Below are positions 55,968 through 64,000 of a stretch of 64,000 bases of DNA, one piece after another. Within the stretch, counting starts at the first letter, position 1; each line of letters begins with the position of its first letter. Under the pieces are notes generated by a model that saw only the letters and a list, made by a program, of their open reading frames with translations, was not told the DNA's origin and made no database searches. Origin of the DNA: a beta proteobacterium AAP51 (GTDB taxonomy: Bacteria > Pseudomonadota > Gammaproteobacteria > Burkholderiales > Burkholderiaceae_C); NCBI GenBank assembly GCA_001295905.1, contig LJHT01000056.1:36120-100119 (forward strand). The letters run 5' to 3'. A program made the translations under genes and the position numbers.

Positions 55968-56687
55968 ATGAACACGCCCCTGAACCCCGCCGCTTCGGTA
56001 CTTCTTGCCGATGACCACGGTCTTGTGCGCCACGGCCTGCAGCTGCTGATTGCCGAAGTGCTGCCGCAGCTGCGCGTGCAGCTGGCGGGCTCGCTGGCCG
56101 AGGCCGTGCAGGCGTTGCAAACGCTGGGCCGTTTTGACCTTGTGTTACTCGACCTCACGCTGTCCGACGTGCACGGCCTGGCCGGCCTGCACCGGCTGCG
56201 GGAAGACTTTCCCTATGTGCCGGTGGTCATCCTCAGCGCGCAGGACGACCGCGACACCGTGCTGGCCGCGCTGGACGCCGGGGCCATGGGCTTCATCAGC
56301 AAGGCGGCCGCGCCCGCCGAGCTGAAAGAGGCGCTGACACGCGTGCTGGTGGAGCACCGCATCCACCTGCCGCAATCGGTGAGCGGCGGCATGGCCGCCG
56401 TACCTTCCCTGGGGGCCGACGGCGCCGGCGGGCGCGAGCTGTCGGAACTGGTGGCGCTGGGCCTCACCGAGCGTCAGATCGAGGTGCTGGGCTATGTGGT
56501 GCAGGGCCTGCGCAACAAGGAGATCGCGCGCCTGCTCGACCGCAGCGAGGTGGTGGTGAAGAAACACGTCACCGCCACGCTGCAGGCCCTGGGCGCGCCC
56601 AACCGCACCAAGCTGCTGGTGCTGCTGAGCCAGCGCGGCTACCGCGTGCCTTCGATGCGCGCCCGCAGCGATGCCGGCACGGCATGA
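55968..56687 (+). CDS. Two-component response regulator (REC-LuxR/NarL type)
   Basis: A 239-residue DNA-binding regulator. The receiver domain (about 10-125) has the acidic pair Asp15/Asp16, the phosphoacceptor Asp62 (LVLLDLTL), Ser in VILSAQ and Lys in FISKAA. The C-terminal LuxR helix-turn-helix (about 160-225) reads LGLTERQIEVLGYVVQGLRNKEIARLLDRSEVVVKKHVTATLQALGAPNRTKLL. Its last 17 bases overlap the start of the histidine kinase gene, so the two are translated together and form a pair. Confidence 0.93.
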   Translation: MNTPLNPAASVLLADDHGLVRHGLQLLIAEVLPQLRVQLAGSLAEAVQALQTLGRFDLVLLDLTLSDVHGLAGLHRLREDFPYVPVVILSAQDDRDTVLAALDAGAMGFISKAAAPAELKEALTRVLVEHRIHLPQSVSGGMAAVPSLGADGAGGRELSELVALGLTERQIEVLGYVVQGLRNKEIARLLDRSEVVVKKHVTATLQALGAPNRTKLLVLLSQRGYRVPSMRARSDAGTA

Positions 56688-58668
56688 ACCCGCCGGGCCG
56701 CCGGCCAGCGCGCAGCCTGGCGAGCGCAGCAAGCAGGCCCTCACCCTGAACCGGGGCGCCGCCCAGGGCCGCGACGCCGCCAGCATCAGCGAGCAGCTGC
56801 CGCGCCGCCGCCGCAGCCTGGGCCTGGCGCTGGTGGCGCTGGGCGTGCTGGCGCTGGCCGCGCAGAGCGCGCTCGAATGGCTGTTGCCCTACGACCTGGC
56901 CGCGCTGGAAACCATGCGCCGCCTGAGCGGCTGGCCCGAGCTGACGCCGGCCCAGCTGGTGTGGGCCTGGGCGCTGCTGTGCGGCGTGCTGCTGCTGGGG
57001 CTGGCACGCGCGCGCGCCGCCTCGGTGCTGCAGACGCAGGGCCTGGCGCTCGTCGGCGGCCTGGCGCTGGGCTCGGCGCACGTGGCCGCCGGCGGTGCGG
57101 CGGCTTCTTCGGCCGTGCTGCTGCTGGTGGGGGTGGCCAGCCTGGGCTGGCAGGCGCTGCGCGAAGGTGGGCTCACGCTGCTGGCGGCCACGGCCCTGGC
57201 GGTGGCGGGCTGGGACGCCACGCTGTCGGCCTTTCCCACCTTGTGGCTGGCCGCGGGCGTGCTGGGGCTGATGTTCGTCTGGATCGACCGCATGCACATC
57301 CGCGCCAACGACCGCCGCCTCTTCCGGGCGCTGGCCGAGCGCGACGAACTCATCACCAGCCTGGACCACCGCAGCGAGCAGCTCACCGCCTTGCAGGGCG
57401 CGCGCACGCGCCTGCTGGCCAGCATCAGCCACGACCTGCGCCAGCCGCTGCAGGCCGTGCGCCTGTTCGCCGAGGCCCTGCAGGCCCGGCCCGACCCCGA
57501 CGACCTGCAGGCCCGCCAGCAGCCCCCCGGCCCGGCCGAGCAGCGACGCGCCGACCTGCTGCGCCAGCAGATGCGCGCGGCCGACGACGCGGTGGCCATG
57601 CTCGACCAGTTCAGCGAATTCAGCGCCATCGAACAAGGCGCGCTGCAGTCGCACCCGCAGGTGGTGGAACTGCGCGACGTGCTCGACGGCGTGGCCGCCA
57701 GCCTGCAGGCCACGCACCCGCGCGAGCAGCTGAGCCTGCGCGTCTACGGCCGCCGCCGCTGGGCCTACACCGACCGCACCCAGCTCGCGCGGCTGGTGCA
57801 GAACCTGGCCGGCAACGCCGTGCGCTACAGCCTGGGCCAGCGCCCGGGGCAGCCGGCGCGCGTGGTGCTGGCGCTGCGCCCGCACACGGGGGCCGACGGC
57901 CCGGGGCTGGCGCTGGACATCGTCGACAACGGCCGCGGCATTCCGCCCGACAAGCTGGAGGCGGTGTTCGAGCCCTATGTGCAGCTGGCCGATGCCGACG
58001 GCGCCTCGCGCGGCGGGCGCGGCCTGGGCCTGGCCATCGTGCGCGGCCTGGTGGCGCAGCTGGGCTTGCAGCTGGCGCCGGTGCGCTCACGCGTGGGCCA
58101 GGGCACGCGCTTTCGCGTGCTGCTGCCGGCGGCGCTGGTCCGCCGCGGGCCCCGGCGGCGCGGGCCTGAGGGCCTGGTCGAGGGCGGCCCCGGCGACATC
58201 GCTGAAGGCTTAGGCGAAGAGAGCCTGGATGGCCGCGAGGACGGCAGCCCCGACCACGGCCCCGACACCGTGCCCGGAGAAGACCCGGCGCGCCTGGACG
58301 GCTGGCTGCTGGCACTGCTGGACGACGAAGCCGCGCCCCGCGCCGCGCTGCAGGCCGCGCTGGAAGGCGTGGGCGCCACGCTGGTGGCCGCGGCCGCGCT
58401 GGCGCAGCTGAAGGAAAAGCTCGACCACGAGCCGCGCTTCCCCGATGCGCTGGTGTTCGACCTCGACCTCGGTGCCGGCCAGGCCGATGGGCTGGCCGCA
58501 CTGCAGGAGCTGCGCCGCGAGTGGGAGCTGGACCTGCCCGCCGTCATCGTCACCGGCCGCATCGCTGCGATGGGCACCGTGCCCCTGCCGCCGCGCTGTC
58601 AGGTGCTGGCCAAGCCCGTGCCGCTGGTGAACCTGGTGGCGGCGCTGCGCCGGCTGGTGGCCACCTGA
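56671..58668 (+). CDS. Hybrid sensor histidine kinase
   Basis: A 665-residue membrane kinase. An Arg-rich start is followed by five or six hydrophobic segments (about 50-205) with very short loops, so the sensor is within the membrane. The H-box is ASISHDLRQPL with His254, then a helical dimerisation region and the ATPase motifs NLAGNAVRYS, DNGRGIPPDKLEAVFEPY and GRGLGLAIVRGL. A C-terminal receiver domain (about 545-665) retains FDLDLG and AKP, although its acidic pair (LLDDEA) is shifted. The start overlaps the response regulator. The linker before the receiver is Gly/Asp-rich and of low complexity. Confidence 0.92.
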   Translation: MPARHEPAGPPASAQPGERSKQALTLNRGAAQGRDAASISEQLPRRRRSLGLALVALGVLALAAQSALEWLLPYDLAALETMRRLSGWPELTPAQLVWAWALLCGVLLLGLARARAASVLQTQGLALVGGLALGSAHVAAGGAAASSAVLLLVGVASLGWQALREGGLTLLAATALAVAGWDATLSAFPTLWLAAGVLGLMFVWIDRMHIRANDRRLFRALAERDELITSLDHRSEQLTALQGARTRLLASISHDLRQPLQAVRLFAEALQARPDPDDLQARQQPPGPAEQRRADLLRQQMRAADDAVAMLDQFSEFSAIEQGALQSHPQVVELRDVLDGVAASLQATHPREQLSLRVYGRRRWAYTDRTQLARLVQNLAGNAVRYSLGQRPGQPARVVLALRPHTGADGPGLALDIVDNGRGIPPDKLEAVFEPYVQLADADGASRGGRGLGLAIVRGLVAQLGLQLAPVRSRVGQGTRFRVLLPAALVRRGPRRRGPEGLVEGGPGDIAEGLGEESLDGREDGSPDHGPDTVPGEDPARLDGWLLALLDDEAAPRAALQAALEGVGATLVAAAALAQLKEKLDHEPRFPDALVFDLDLGAGQADGLAALQELRREWELDLPAVIVTGRIAAMGTVPLPPRCQVLAKPVPLVNLVAALRRLVAT

Positions 58669-58823
58669 AAGTGCCGGGCGCCGGTATCCCTAGGGGTCAT
58701 GGCCCGCCGCCCGGCGCAGCGGTTCCAATGGCGGCAGGTTTCACGGCGCCATGGGCGGGCGCGGGAACAAAATGTCGGCCGATCGCCCCCTCGCTCTGTC
58801 GCTCTCTAGCAAGGACCGCTTCG

Positions 58824-59357
58824 ATGAACACCGTTTTGCGCACCGCTGCCCTGGGCCTGGCGCCGTTGTGGGCCTGCTCGCTGGCGCTGCTGCTGGCCTG
58901 CGCCGTCCCGGCGGGCCCAGCCGTGGCGGCTGAGGGCGGCTTCGAGCTCATCACGCCCGCCGAGGCCCGGCAGGCCGCGCAGGCGGAAGCCGCCGCACCG
59001 CCCGCACCCAGCCCCCCGCGCACGCGCAGCCTGCCGGTGCCGCGGCCCAACCAGCCCAGCATCCAGGTGCTGACCCCGAACGCGCCGGGCGAAGCCGTCA
59101 GTGCGCCAGTGCGCATCGAACTGGCCTTCAAGCCGGCACCCGGCACACGCATCGTGCCTTCCACCTTCCGCGTGCTCTACGGCCTGCTGAAGATCGACCT
59201 CACCGATAGGCTGAAAAAGCACGCCACCGTCACCGAGACCGGCGTGGTGGTCGACCGTGCGCTGGTGCCGGCCGGGCAGCACCGCCTCATCCTGCAGGTG
59301 GCCGACGACCAGGGCAATCTGGCCGAGCAGGAACTGCGCCTGCGCGTGGGGGCCTGA
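58824..59357 (+). CDS. Exported Ig-like/hypothetical protein
   Basis: A 177-residue exported protein with AAGGA 8 bases before ATG 58824. The signal peptide is followed by a short Ala/Pro-rich spacer, then a beta-rich domain (about 75-177): IQVLTPNAPGEAVSAPVRIELAFKPAPGTRIVPSTFRVLYGLLKIDLTDRL and HRLILQVADDQGNLAEQELRLRV. This has the shape of an Ig-like domain. The family is not firmly known. It sits 1 base before an OmpA-family gene, and the pair are likely one operon. Confidence 0.72.
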   Translation: MNTVLRTAALGLAPLWACSLALLLACAVPAGPAVAAEGGFELITPAEARQAAQAEAAAPPAPSPPRTRSLPVPRPNQPSIQVLTPNAPGEAVSAPVRIELAFKPAPGTRIVPSTFRVLYGLLKIDLTDRLKKHATVTETGVVVDRALVPAGQHRLILQVADDQGNLAEQELRLRVGA

Positions 59358-59358
59358 C

Positions 59359-60036
59359 ATGGCGCCCACCCTGCGGGCCACGCTGGCGCCGCTGCTGTCG
59401 GCGGGCTTGCTGCTGGTGGCGCTGGCGGTGCTGCCGCCGCACGCGGCCGCCACGGAAGCCGGCAAGCAGGCCGACACGCAAGCCGACACCCGGCAGATGA
59501 TCGAAGCGCTGAAGCCCCCGCCCGCCCGCAGCCTGCGCAACCTCGTGGTCACCCCTGCGGAAGAGGCCGGCGCGGCAGGGGCGGGCTTGTCGCCCCCATC
59601 GCCGGGTGCCGGTGCGGGTTCATCGGCGGGCGTATCGGCCGGCGTATCGGCGGGCTTATCTGCGCCCGCCTCGGCCCCGGCCGCGCCCGCAGCAGCCCCG
59701 CCCAGCCTGGCGCTGGCCATCCAGTTCGAGCCGAATTCCTCGCGCGTGCGGCCCGAAAGCGGCCCGCTGCTGGGCAGCCTGGTGGCGGCCCTGCTTTCGC
59801 CCGAGTTGAAGGCCCACCGTTTCCTCATCGAAGGCCATGCCGATGCCCGTGGTGCGGCCGAACACAACCTGCGCCTGTCGCAGGCCCGCGCCGATGAAGT
59901 GCGGCTCTACCTCGTCGCGCTGGGCGTACACCCTTCGCGCCTGCGCGCGGTGGGCCGGGGCACCAGCCAGCCCGCGGACCCGCGCGACCCCGCAGCTGCC
60001 GTCAACCGCCGCGTGAGGGTGGTGACGGTGGAGTGA
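59359..60036 (+). CDS. OmpA-family exported protein
   Basis: A 225-residue protein with signal peptide (LLSAGLLLVALAVLPPHAAA). It has a linker with a short DNA repeat coding SAGVSAGVSAGLS (about 95-107), and a C-terminal OmpA-like domain (about 115-225): LAIQFEPNSSRVRPESGPLL, FLIEGHADARGAAEHNLRLSQARADEVRLYL, VNRRVRVV. It resembles the OmpA-like gene at 54612, so the two-component pair lies between two such proteins. Its last 35 bases overlap the end of the convergent C39 peptidase gene. Confidence 0.9.
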   Translation: MAPTLRATLAPLLSAGLLLVALAVLPPHAAATEAGKQADTQADTRQMIEALKPPPARSLRNLVVTPAEEAGAAGAGLSPPSPGAGAGSSAGVSAGVSAGLSAPASAPAAPAAAPPSLALAIQFEPNSSRVRPESGPLLGSLVAALLSPELKAHRFLIEGHADARGAAEHNLRLSQARADEVRLYLVALGVHPSRLRAVGRGTSQPADPRDPAAAVNRRVRVVTVE

Positions 60037-61108
60037 GGGCCGGCGCCGGCGCGGCGGCCGGGGGTGCAGTTGTGGGCGCGGATGTGCTCGCGGGTGTTGG
60101 CCCCGGTGTAGCCGCCGGTGCAGGCGCCTGCAGGCCCTGCAGCGCGCGCTGCACCGCTGGCAGCCAGGCCGGTTCGGCCGCCTGGGCGCGCGCCAGGGCC
60201 TGGGCCAGGGCCGCTTGCGCGCCCGCTGCATCACCCAGCGCCGCGCGGGTGAGGCCCAGGTTGTGCCAGGCCGCGGCGCTGTCGTGCTGCCGTGCTGCGG
60301 CCTCGAAGGCGGCGGCGGCGCCGGCCAGGTCGCCATCGGCGTGCAGCGCATTGCCCAGGCCCATCGTGGCCAGCAGCCGGCCGGGCCAGCGTGCCAGCAC
60401 GGCCTGCCAGGCGCGGGCCAGCGCAGCCGGCGCGGCCACGCGGCCGAAGCCCAGCGTGGCTTCCACGGCCTCGGCCTCGCGCGCGGTGGCCGGCAGCCGG
60501 CCCGGCGCCAGCACCACCACGGCCCAGTGCCCGGCGCGCGCCCAGGTGTGCTCGAAGGTGCGCAGCGAGAGCTGCTCGCGCCGCACCGTGCCGCTGCGCA
60601 GCACCAGCGTCTGCGTGGCCAGGTCGTAGCCCACCACCACGGCGTAGTGCCAGCGCGGCGCCCAGCCCAGGCCCAGGTTCTGCAGCACCAGCACGGGGTG
60701 GCCGGCCGCCACTTCCTGCAGCAGCGCGCCCAGTTCGGGCGGCAGCCGCGTGGCCACCGCACCCTGGCGGCGCGCGCCGGCCAGCATTTCCAGCTGCAGG
60801 CTGCCGCCGCGCGCCGGCAGGAACACGGCTTCGCCCAGCGCGGCGGGGTCGGCCGGCAGGCCCTGGTCGGCCAGCACGGTGGCCAGTGCGGCGGGCCCGC
60901 AGTGGTAGGGCGTCTGCGGGAAGAAGGGCACCGCGTCGCGCTCGGCACGCTGGGGCAGGCCGGCGGGCGGCGCGCTGCGCAGCGCTGCGGTCTGGGGCGG
61001 CGCGGCCAGCCAGGCGCAGCCGCTCAGGCACAGCGTGCAGGCCAGCAGCAGTGCCAGCGCTGGCCAGGCCCGCGCCCGGGGCACGGCCGGCCAGCGGCGG
61101 GGCTTCAA
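60002..61108 (-). CDS. PA2778-like C39-fold cysteine peptidase lipoprotein with TPR
   Basis: A 368-residue protein. The lipoprotein signal (ALALLLACTLCLSGC, lipobox LSGC, Cys31) is followed by a C39-like peptidase domain. Its probable catalytic Cys70 is in PYHCGPAAL and its histidine is in RWHYAVVVGYD. C-terminal TPR-like repeats (GNALHADGDLAGAAAAFEAAARQ) and a Pro/Ala-rich tail follow. The start TTG 61108 overlaps the stop of the PA2779-like gene; GTG 61084 is an alternative. PA2778/PA2779-like pairs occur together in proteobacteria, and their role is unknown. The 3' end overlaps the convergent OmpA gene by 35 bases. Confidence 0.78.
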   Translation of the reverse strand: MKPRRWPAVPRARAWPALALLLACTLCLSGCAWLAAPPQTAALRSAPPAGLPQRAERDAVPFFPQTPYHCGPAALATVLADQGLPADPAALGEAVFLPARGGSLQLEMLAGARRQGAVATRLPPELGALLQEVAAGHPVLVLQNLGLGWAPRWHYAVVVGYDLATQTLVLRSGTVRREQLSLRTFEHTWARAGHWAVVVLAPGRLPATAREAEAVEATLGFGRVAAPAALARAWQAVLARWPGRLLATMGLGNALHADGDLAGAAAAFEAAARQHDSAAAWHNLGLTRAALGDAAGAQAALAQALARAQAAEPAWLPAVQRALQGLQAPAPAATPGPTPASTSAPTTAPPAAAPAPALTPPSPPSRGG

Positions 61109-61521
61109 CGCACCGAGCGCGTGAAGGGGAAGACTTTTGTCAGCCCCAGGATGTCGGTGACGAGCAGGATGATGAACACGGTGAACAGTGTGCCCACGAT
61201 GCCAGCGCCGGCGGGGGCGGCGTCGATCTGCCGCTGCAGCTCGGCCGCTTCGGCATCGGTGAGGGCCTGCACGCGCTGGCGCACGTCGTCCACGGCCACG
61301 CCGCGGGCCTGCAGCGCGGCCGCGAGGTCGGCGCGGTCCAGCGCGGCCATCAGCTGCGCGCGGGTGTCGGCGGGGGCCAGGCTGGCGGCCAGCTGCTCGG
61401 TGCCGATCAGCGGCGCGGGTGCTGCAGGGGCCGCAGGGGCCGTGGGTGCGGCGTAGGCCGTGCCGCTGCACAGCAGGGCGGCAGCGGTGAAGGCGGCGGT
61501 GCAACGACGCAGCAGGGTCAT
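61105..61521 (-). CDS. PA2779-family protein
   Basis: A 138-residue exported protein starting at ATG 61521 (GGAG 7 bases upstream; an ATG 12 bases earlier lacks a ribosome site). The signal peptide AAFTAAALLCSGTAYA is followed by an Ala/Pro-rich spacer, a helical region (RAQLMAALDRADLAAALQARGV, RVQALTDAEAAELQRQIDAAPAG) and a C-terminal membrane helix (IVGTLFTVFIILLVTDILGLTKVF). This is the PA2779 layout. It is the first gene of the pair with the C39-like lipoprotein. Confidence 0.82.
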   Translation of the reverse strand: MTLLRRCTAAFTAAALLCSGTAYAAPTAPAAPAAPAPLIGTEQLAASLAPADTRAQLMAALDRADLAAALQARGVAVDDVRQRVQALTDAEAAELQRQIDAAPAGAGIVGTLFTVFIILLVTDILGLTKVFPFTRSVR

Positions 61522-61611
61522 AGAAGGCTCCATGGAGTGACAAGGGGAGCGCCGATGCTACGGCCCCGGCCGCAAGCCCTGTGTTTGTTGGTGACAGGGC
61601 CTGCAGGAAGC

Positions 61612-62055
61612 TCAGCGCGCGCCGCTGCCCAGCGCCAGCGCCACGATGGCCGAGGCCGGCACCGCGCCCGACTGGCGCGCCACTTCGCGCCCGCCCTGCA
61701 ACCGCAACAGCGTGGGAATGCTGCGGATGCCGTAGCGCTGGCTCAGGCCCGGGCTGTCGTCGCTGTTCACCTTCACCAGCAGCGCGCGGCCCTGCACCTG
61801 CGCTGCCGCCTGCTTGAAGGCCGGCGCCATCATCTGGCAGGGCCCGCACCACGCGGCCCAGAAGTCCACCAACACCGGCAGCCGCGTGCTGCCCACCACG
61901 GCGTCGAAGTTGGCGTCGTCCAGGTCCAGCGGCTGGCCCTGCAGCAACGGCTGACCGCATTTGCCGCAGTTGGGCGCTTCGTCGATGCGCGCAGCGGGCA
62001 GGCGGTTCGTGGCCTGGCAGTGGGGGCAGGGCAGGAGGAGGCGGGTGTCGTTCAT
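61612..62055 (-). CDS. trxC: Thioredoxin 2
   Basis: A 147-residue thioredoxin with an N-terminal zinc-binding domain. The zinc cysteines are CPHC (10-13) and CGKC (30-33), and the redox site is WCGPC (69-73). The thioredoxin fold continues with VKVNSDDSPGLSQRYGIRSIPTLLRLQGG. The start MNDTRLLLPCPHC at 62055 matches other TrxC proteins; an ATG 9 bases earlier is possible. It is cytoplasmic and reduces disulfides, usually as part of the oxidative stress response. A 90-base gap separates it from the PA2779-like gene. Confidence 0.95.
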   Translation of the reverse strand: MNDTRLLLPCPHCQATNRLPAARIDEAPNCGKCGQPLLQGQPLDLDDANFDAVVGSTRLPVLVDFWAAWCGPCQMMAPAFKQAAAQVQGRALLVKVNSDDSPGLSQRYGIRSIPTLLRLQGGREVARQSGAVPASAIVALALGSGAR

Positions 62056-62241
62056 TGTGGGCATGTGGAGCGCATGCGGGGGCTTTCAAGCCTGGGCGGG
62101 GCGGGCACGCGGCGCGCCGCCGTCTGTGCTGACACGGCCTGGCCCTGGGCCATCAACGGCCGCCGAAGGGTGGGCGCCGCAGGGTCGGGCACCACTGCCT
62201 ACACTCACGCGGTACCGCACCGGCATCACCCTCGACCTTCC

Positions 62242-63162
62242 GTGAGCACCTCCTTCGAAGCTTCCACCGCAACCCCCGCCCCCGGCGCACTGAGCGTCTG
62301 GCCCGGCTGCAGCCATTGCGTGCAACCCGGAAGGCGCCTGTTCACGGGGCTGCTGGCGGGGGCGGCGCTGCTGCCGCTGGGCGCACAGGCGCAAGCCGTG
62401 CCCGAATGCCGGCGTTCGCGCGCGGCCGGCCTGGTGCCGGCCCAGCAGGTGGAAACCGCCGCACAGCAGCAGTACGTGCAGATGCTGCGCGAGGCGCAGA
62501 CCCAGAACGCGCTGCTGCCGGCCAGCCACGTGCAGACGCAGCGCCTGCGCTACATCGCCGCACGCATCGTGCCTTTCGCGCCGGCCTGCAACGAGCGCGC
62601 GCGGCAATGGCGCTGGGAGGTCAACCTGCTCAACAGCCCGCAGATCAATGCCTTCTGCATGCCGGGCGGCAAGATCGCCTTCTACACCGGCATCCTGCAG
62701 AAGCTGCAGCTGAACGACGACGAGGTGGCCATGATCATGGGCCACGAGGTCGCGCATGCCTTGCTGGAACACGCCCGCGAACGCATGGCCAAGAGCGGTG
62801 GCACCGAACTCGTGCTGCGCGGTGCTGCGGCGCTGCTGGGCCTGGGCAGCCTGGGCGACATGGCCGCCGCCGGCGCCTCGCAGCTGCTGAGCCTGCGCTT
62901 CGGCCGGCAGGATGAATCGGAAGCCGACTCGCTGGGCCTGCTGCTGGCAGCCCGCTCTGGCTACAACCCCGAGGCCGGTGTGTCGCTGTGGCAGAAGATG
63001 GGCCAGGCCACGGCGGGCAAGGCGCCGCCGCAGTGGCTGTCCACCCACCCGGCGGGCGAGACGCGCATCCGCGACATCCAGGGCAAGCTGCCCAGCGTGC
63101 AACCGCTGTTCGCCCAGGCGCCGCGGCCCGACCGGCGCTTCAACCCGCCACCGGCTGCCTGA
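62242..63162 (+). CDS. M48-family zinc metalloprotease
   Basis: A 306-residue exported protease starting at GTG 62242; no in-frame ATG is near. Residues about 32-52 are a hydrophobic signal segment (FTGLLAGAALLPLGAQA). The zinc motif is HEVAH (168-172), followed by a second ligand motif ESEADSLGL, and WLSTHPAGETRI near the C-terminus. This is the M48B/YcaL-LoiP-like group, which performs quality control of outer-membrane proteins in the periplasm. It is divergent from trxC, with 186 bases between starts in which no clear promoter was identified. Confidence 0.9.
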   Translation: MSTSFEASTATPAPGALSVWPGCSHCVQPGRRLFTGLLAGAALLPLGAQAQAVPECRRSRAAGLVPAQQVETAAQQQYVQMLREAQTQNALLPASHVQTQRLRYIAARIVPFAPACNERARQWRWEVNLLNSPQINAFCMPGGKIAFYTGILQKLQLNDDEVAMIMGHEVAHALLEHARERMAKSGGTELVLRGAAALLGLGSLGDMAAAGASQLLSLRFGRQDESEADSLGLLLAARSGYNPEAGVSLWQKMGQATAGKAPPQWLSTHPAGETRIRDIQGKLPSVQPLFAQAPRPDRRFNPPPAA

Positions 63163-63198
63163 AGACCCTGGCGGCCGCGGGCATCGGACGCCGCCGGC

Positions 63199-63810
63199 TC
63201 ACCACTTCGGCGCCAGCGGCTTCAGCAGCCGCACGCGGCGGCGGCCCACGCTGACATAGCCGCCTTTTTCCAGGTCTTTCAGCACCTTGCTGACCATCTC
63301 GCGCCCGCAGCCGAGCATCTGCGACATCTCCAGGTGCGAAGGGGCCGGCTCGATGAGGCGGCTGCCGTCGGGCTGGGGCGCGGCCAGGCCGTCCAGCAAG
63401 GCCTTGAGCCGGCCGTAGACGTCGTTCAGCGCGATCTGCTTCATGTTCAGCGTGGCGCCACGCGCACGGCGTATCACCTTGGACAGCAGCTCGAAGGCGA
63501 AGGCCGGCTCGGCGCGCAGGTGCTCTTCCAGCGTGGCGCGCGTCACCACGGCGCACACCGTGGGTTCCACCGTCTCCACGTGGGCCGAGCGCGCGCCGCC
63601 GTCCAGGCCCATCTCGCCGACGAATTCACCGGCGCCGTAGAGGCCGTAGGTGAGCTCGCGGCCGTCGCTGCCGATGGCATAGGCGCGCAGCCGGCCGCTG
63701 AGCACGATGTAGATGGTGTCGCCGACGTCGCCTTCGTGGATGATCTGCGCGCCTTTGCGCAGCGGGCGTTGCACGCCCCGCTGCGCCAGCGCGCGCAAGG
63801 AGGCACTCAT
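63199..63810 (-). CDS. Crp/Fnr-family transcriptional regulator
   Basis: A 203-residue regulator. The cyclic-nucleotide-binding fold spans about residues 15-130 (KGAQIIHEGDVGDTIYIVLSGRLRAYAIG, YGLYGAGEFVGEMGLDGGARSAHVE). It is followed by the dimer helix and a winged helix (SHLEMSQMLGCGREMVSKVLKDLEKGGYVSV). No FNR-type iron-sulfur cysteines are at the N-terminus. ATG 63810 is given because the residues further upstream (to 63873) are low-complexity; a longer start cannot be excluded. It converges with the M48 protease gene. The effector is unknown. Confidence 0.88.
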   Translation of the reverse strand: MSASLRALAQRGVQRPLRKGAQIIHEGDVGDTIYIVLSGRLRAYAIGSDGRELTYGLYGAGEFVGEMGLDGGARSAHVETVEPTVCAVVTRATLEEHLRAEPAFAFELLSKVIRRARGATLNMKQIALNDVYGRLKALLDGLAAPQPDGSRLIEPAPSHLEMSQMLGCGREMVSKVLKDLEKGGYVSVGRRRVRLLKPLAPKW

Positions 63811-64000
63811 GGGGGCGCTTTGCAGTGCGTCGGGGGCTGGGGCGTTCGGCGTTCGGCGGCTGGGCATGGGCACGGCGGCCGCGGCGGCGCGGCGGGGTCG
63901 GCACCAGGGGTGCCGGCGCCTTCAACGGCCGCATGTTAGCGGCCCCGCCGCCCGCAGGCCCGCCGGCCTCAGGCGCGCGCGGCCTGGCCGCCGCGCAGGG

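Noticed and set aside
63969..64000. Possible last ten codons of a minus-strand gene at the right edge (ending AARA)
   Set aside because: Only 32 bases are visible, too few to separate a gene end from a chance stop codon.

Overview
The window is chromosomal DNA of a high-GC betaproteobacterium, most likely a Burkholderiales member of the Rubrivivax/Leptothrix/Comamonadaceae type. The grounds are very high G+C, a Bug-type tripartite tricarboxylate binding protein, homodimeric AceE-type E1, glutathione-linked formaldehyde oxidation, many ABC importers for nitrogen compounds and peptides, and several c-di-GMP enzymes. No rRNA, tRNA, insertion sequence, prophage or CRISPR array was seen. Coding density is high and no gene-free stretch exceeds about 300 bases.

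Region 1 (1-4.5 kb): the 3' end of an RskA-type anti-sigma factor, then exported proteins of the DUF4331 and DUF3455 families with a small lipoprotein, a YqaA/DedA-like membrane protein, a PH-domain protein and a 70-residue orphan. Region 2 (4.6-14.4 kb): a solitary AceE-type E1 dehydrogenase, a perfect 20-bp palindrome with a 27-residue candidate gene, a renalase-like flavoprotein, small unknowns, a cyanophycinase, a Bug protein and a TonB-dependent receptor. Region 3 (14.5-21.9 kb): two tandem TPR/GGDEF cyclases, divergent from a formaldehyde detoxification pair (class III alcohol dehydrogenase, S-formylglutathione hydrolase) that is coupled to an RlmN-like radical SAM methyltransferase.

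Region 4 (22.1-37.1 kb) is the most interesting part. It is a one-direction cluster for small ureido and amide nitrogen compounds: allophanate hydrolase AtzF; an SsuABC-type importer; AtzG, AtzE and AtzH; a BMP/nucleoside-type importer whose ATPase gene lies apart from its permeases; a formamidase; a biuret hydrolase; a second isochorismatase-like hydrolase; and a GntR/FCD regulator. Catalytic residues are present in every enzyme checked. The proposed flow is triuret or carboxybiuret and biuret to allophanate, then ammonia and CO2, with formamide giving ammonia and formate. No cyanuric acid hydrolase is present in the window.

Region 5 (37.1-54.6 kb): a PAS/GGDEF/EAL protein, then a YejBEF-like oligopeptide ABC transporter divergent from five consecutive paralogous family-5 solute-binding proteins and an acetoacetyl-CoA synthetase. 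Region 6 (54.6-64 kb): OmpA-like and other envelope proteins around a two-component pair (LuxR-type regulator, hybrid kinase), a PA2778/PA2779-like pair, thioredoxin 2, an M48 metalloprotease and a Crp/Fnr regulator.
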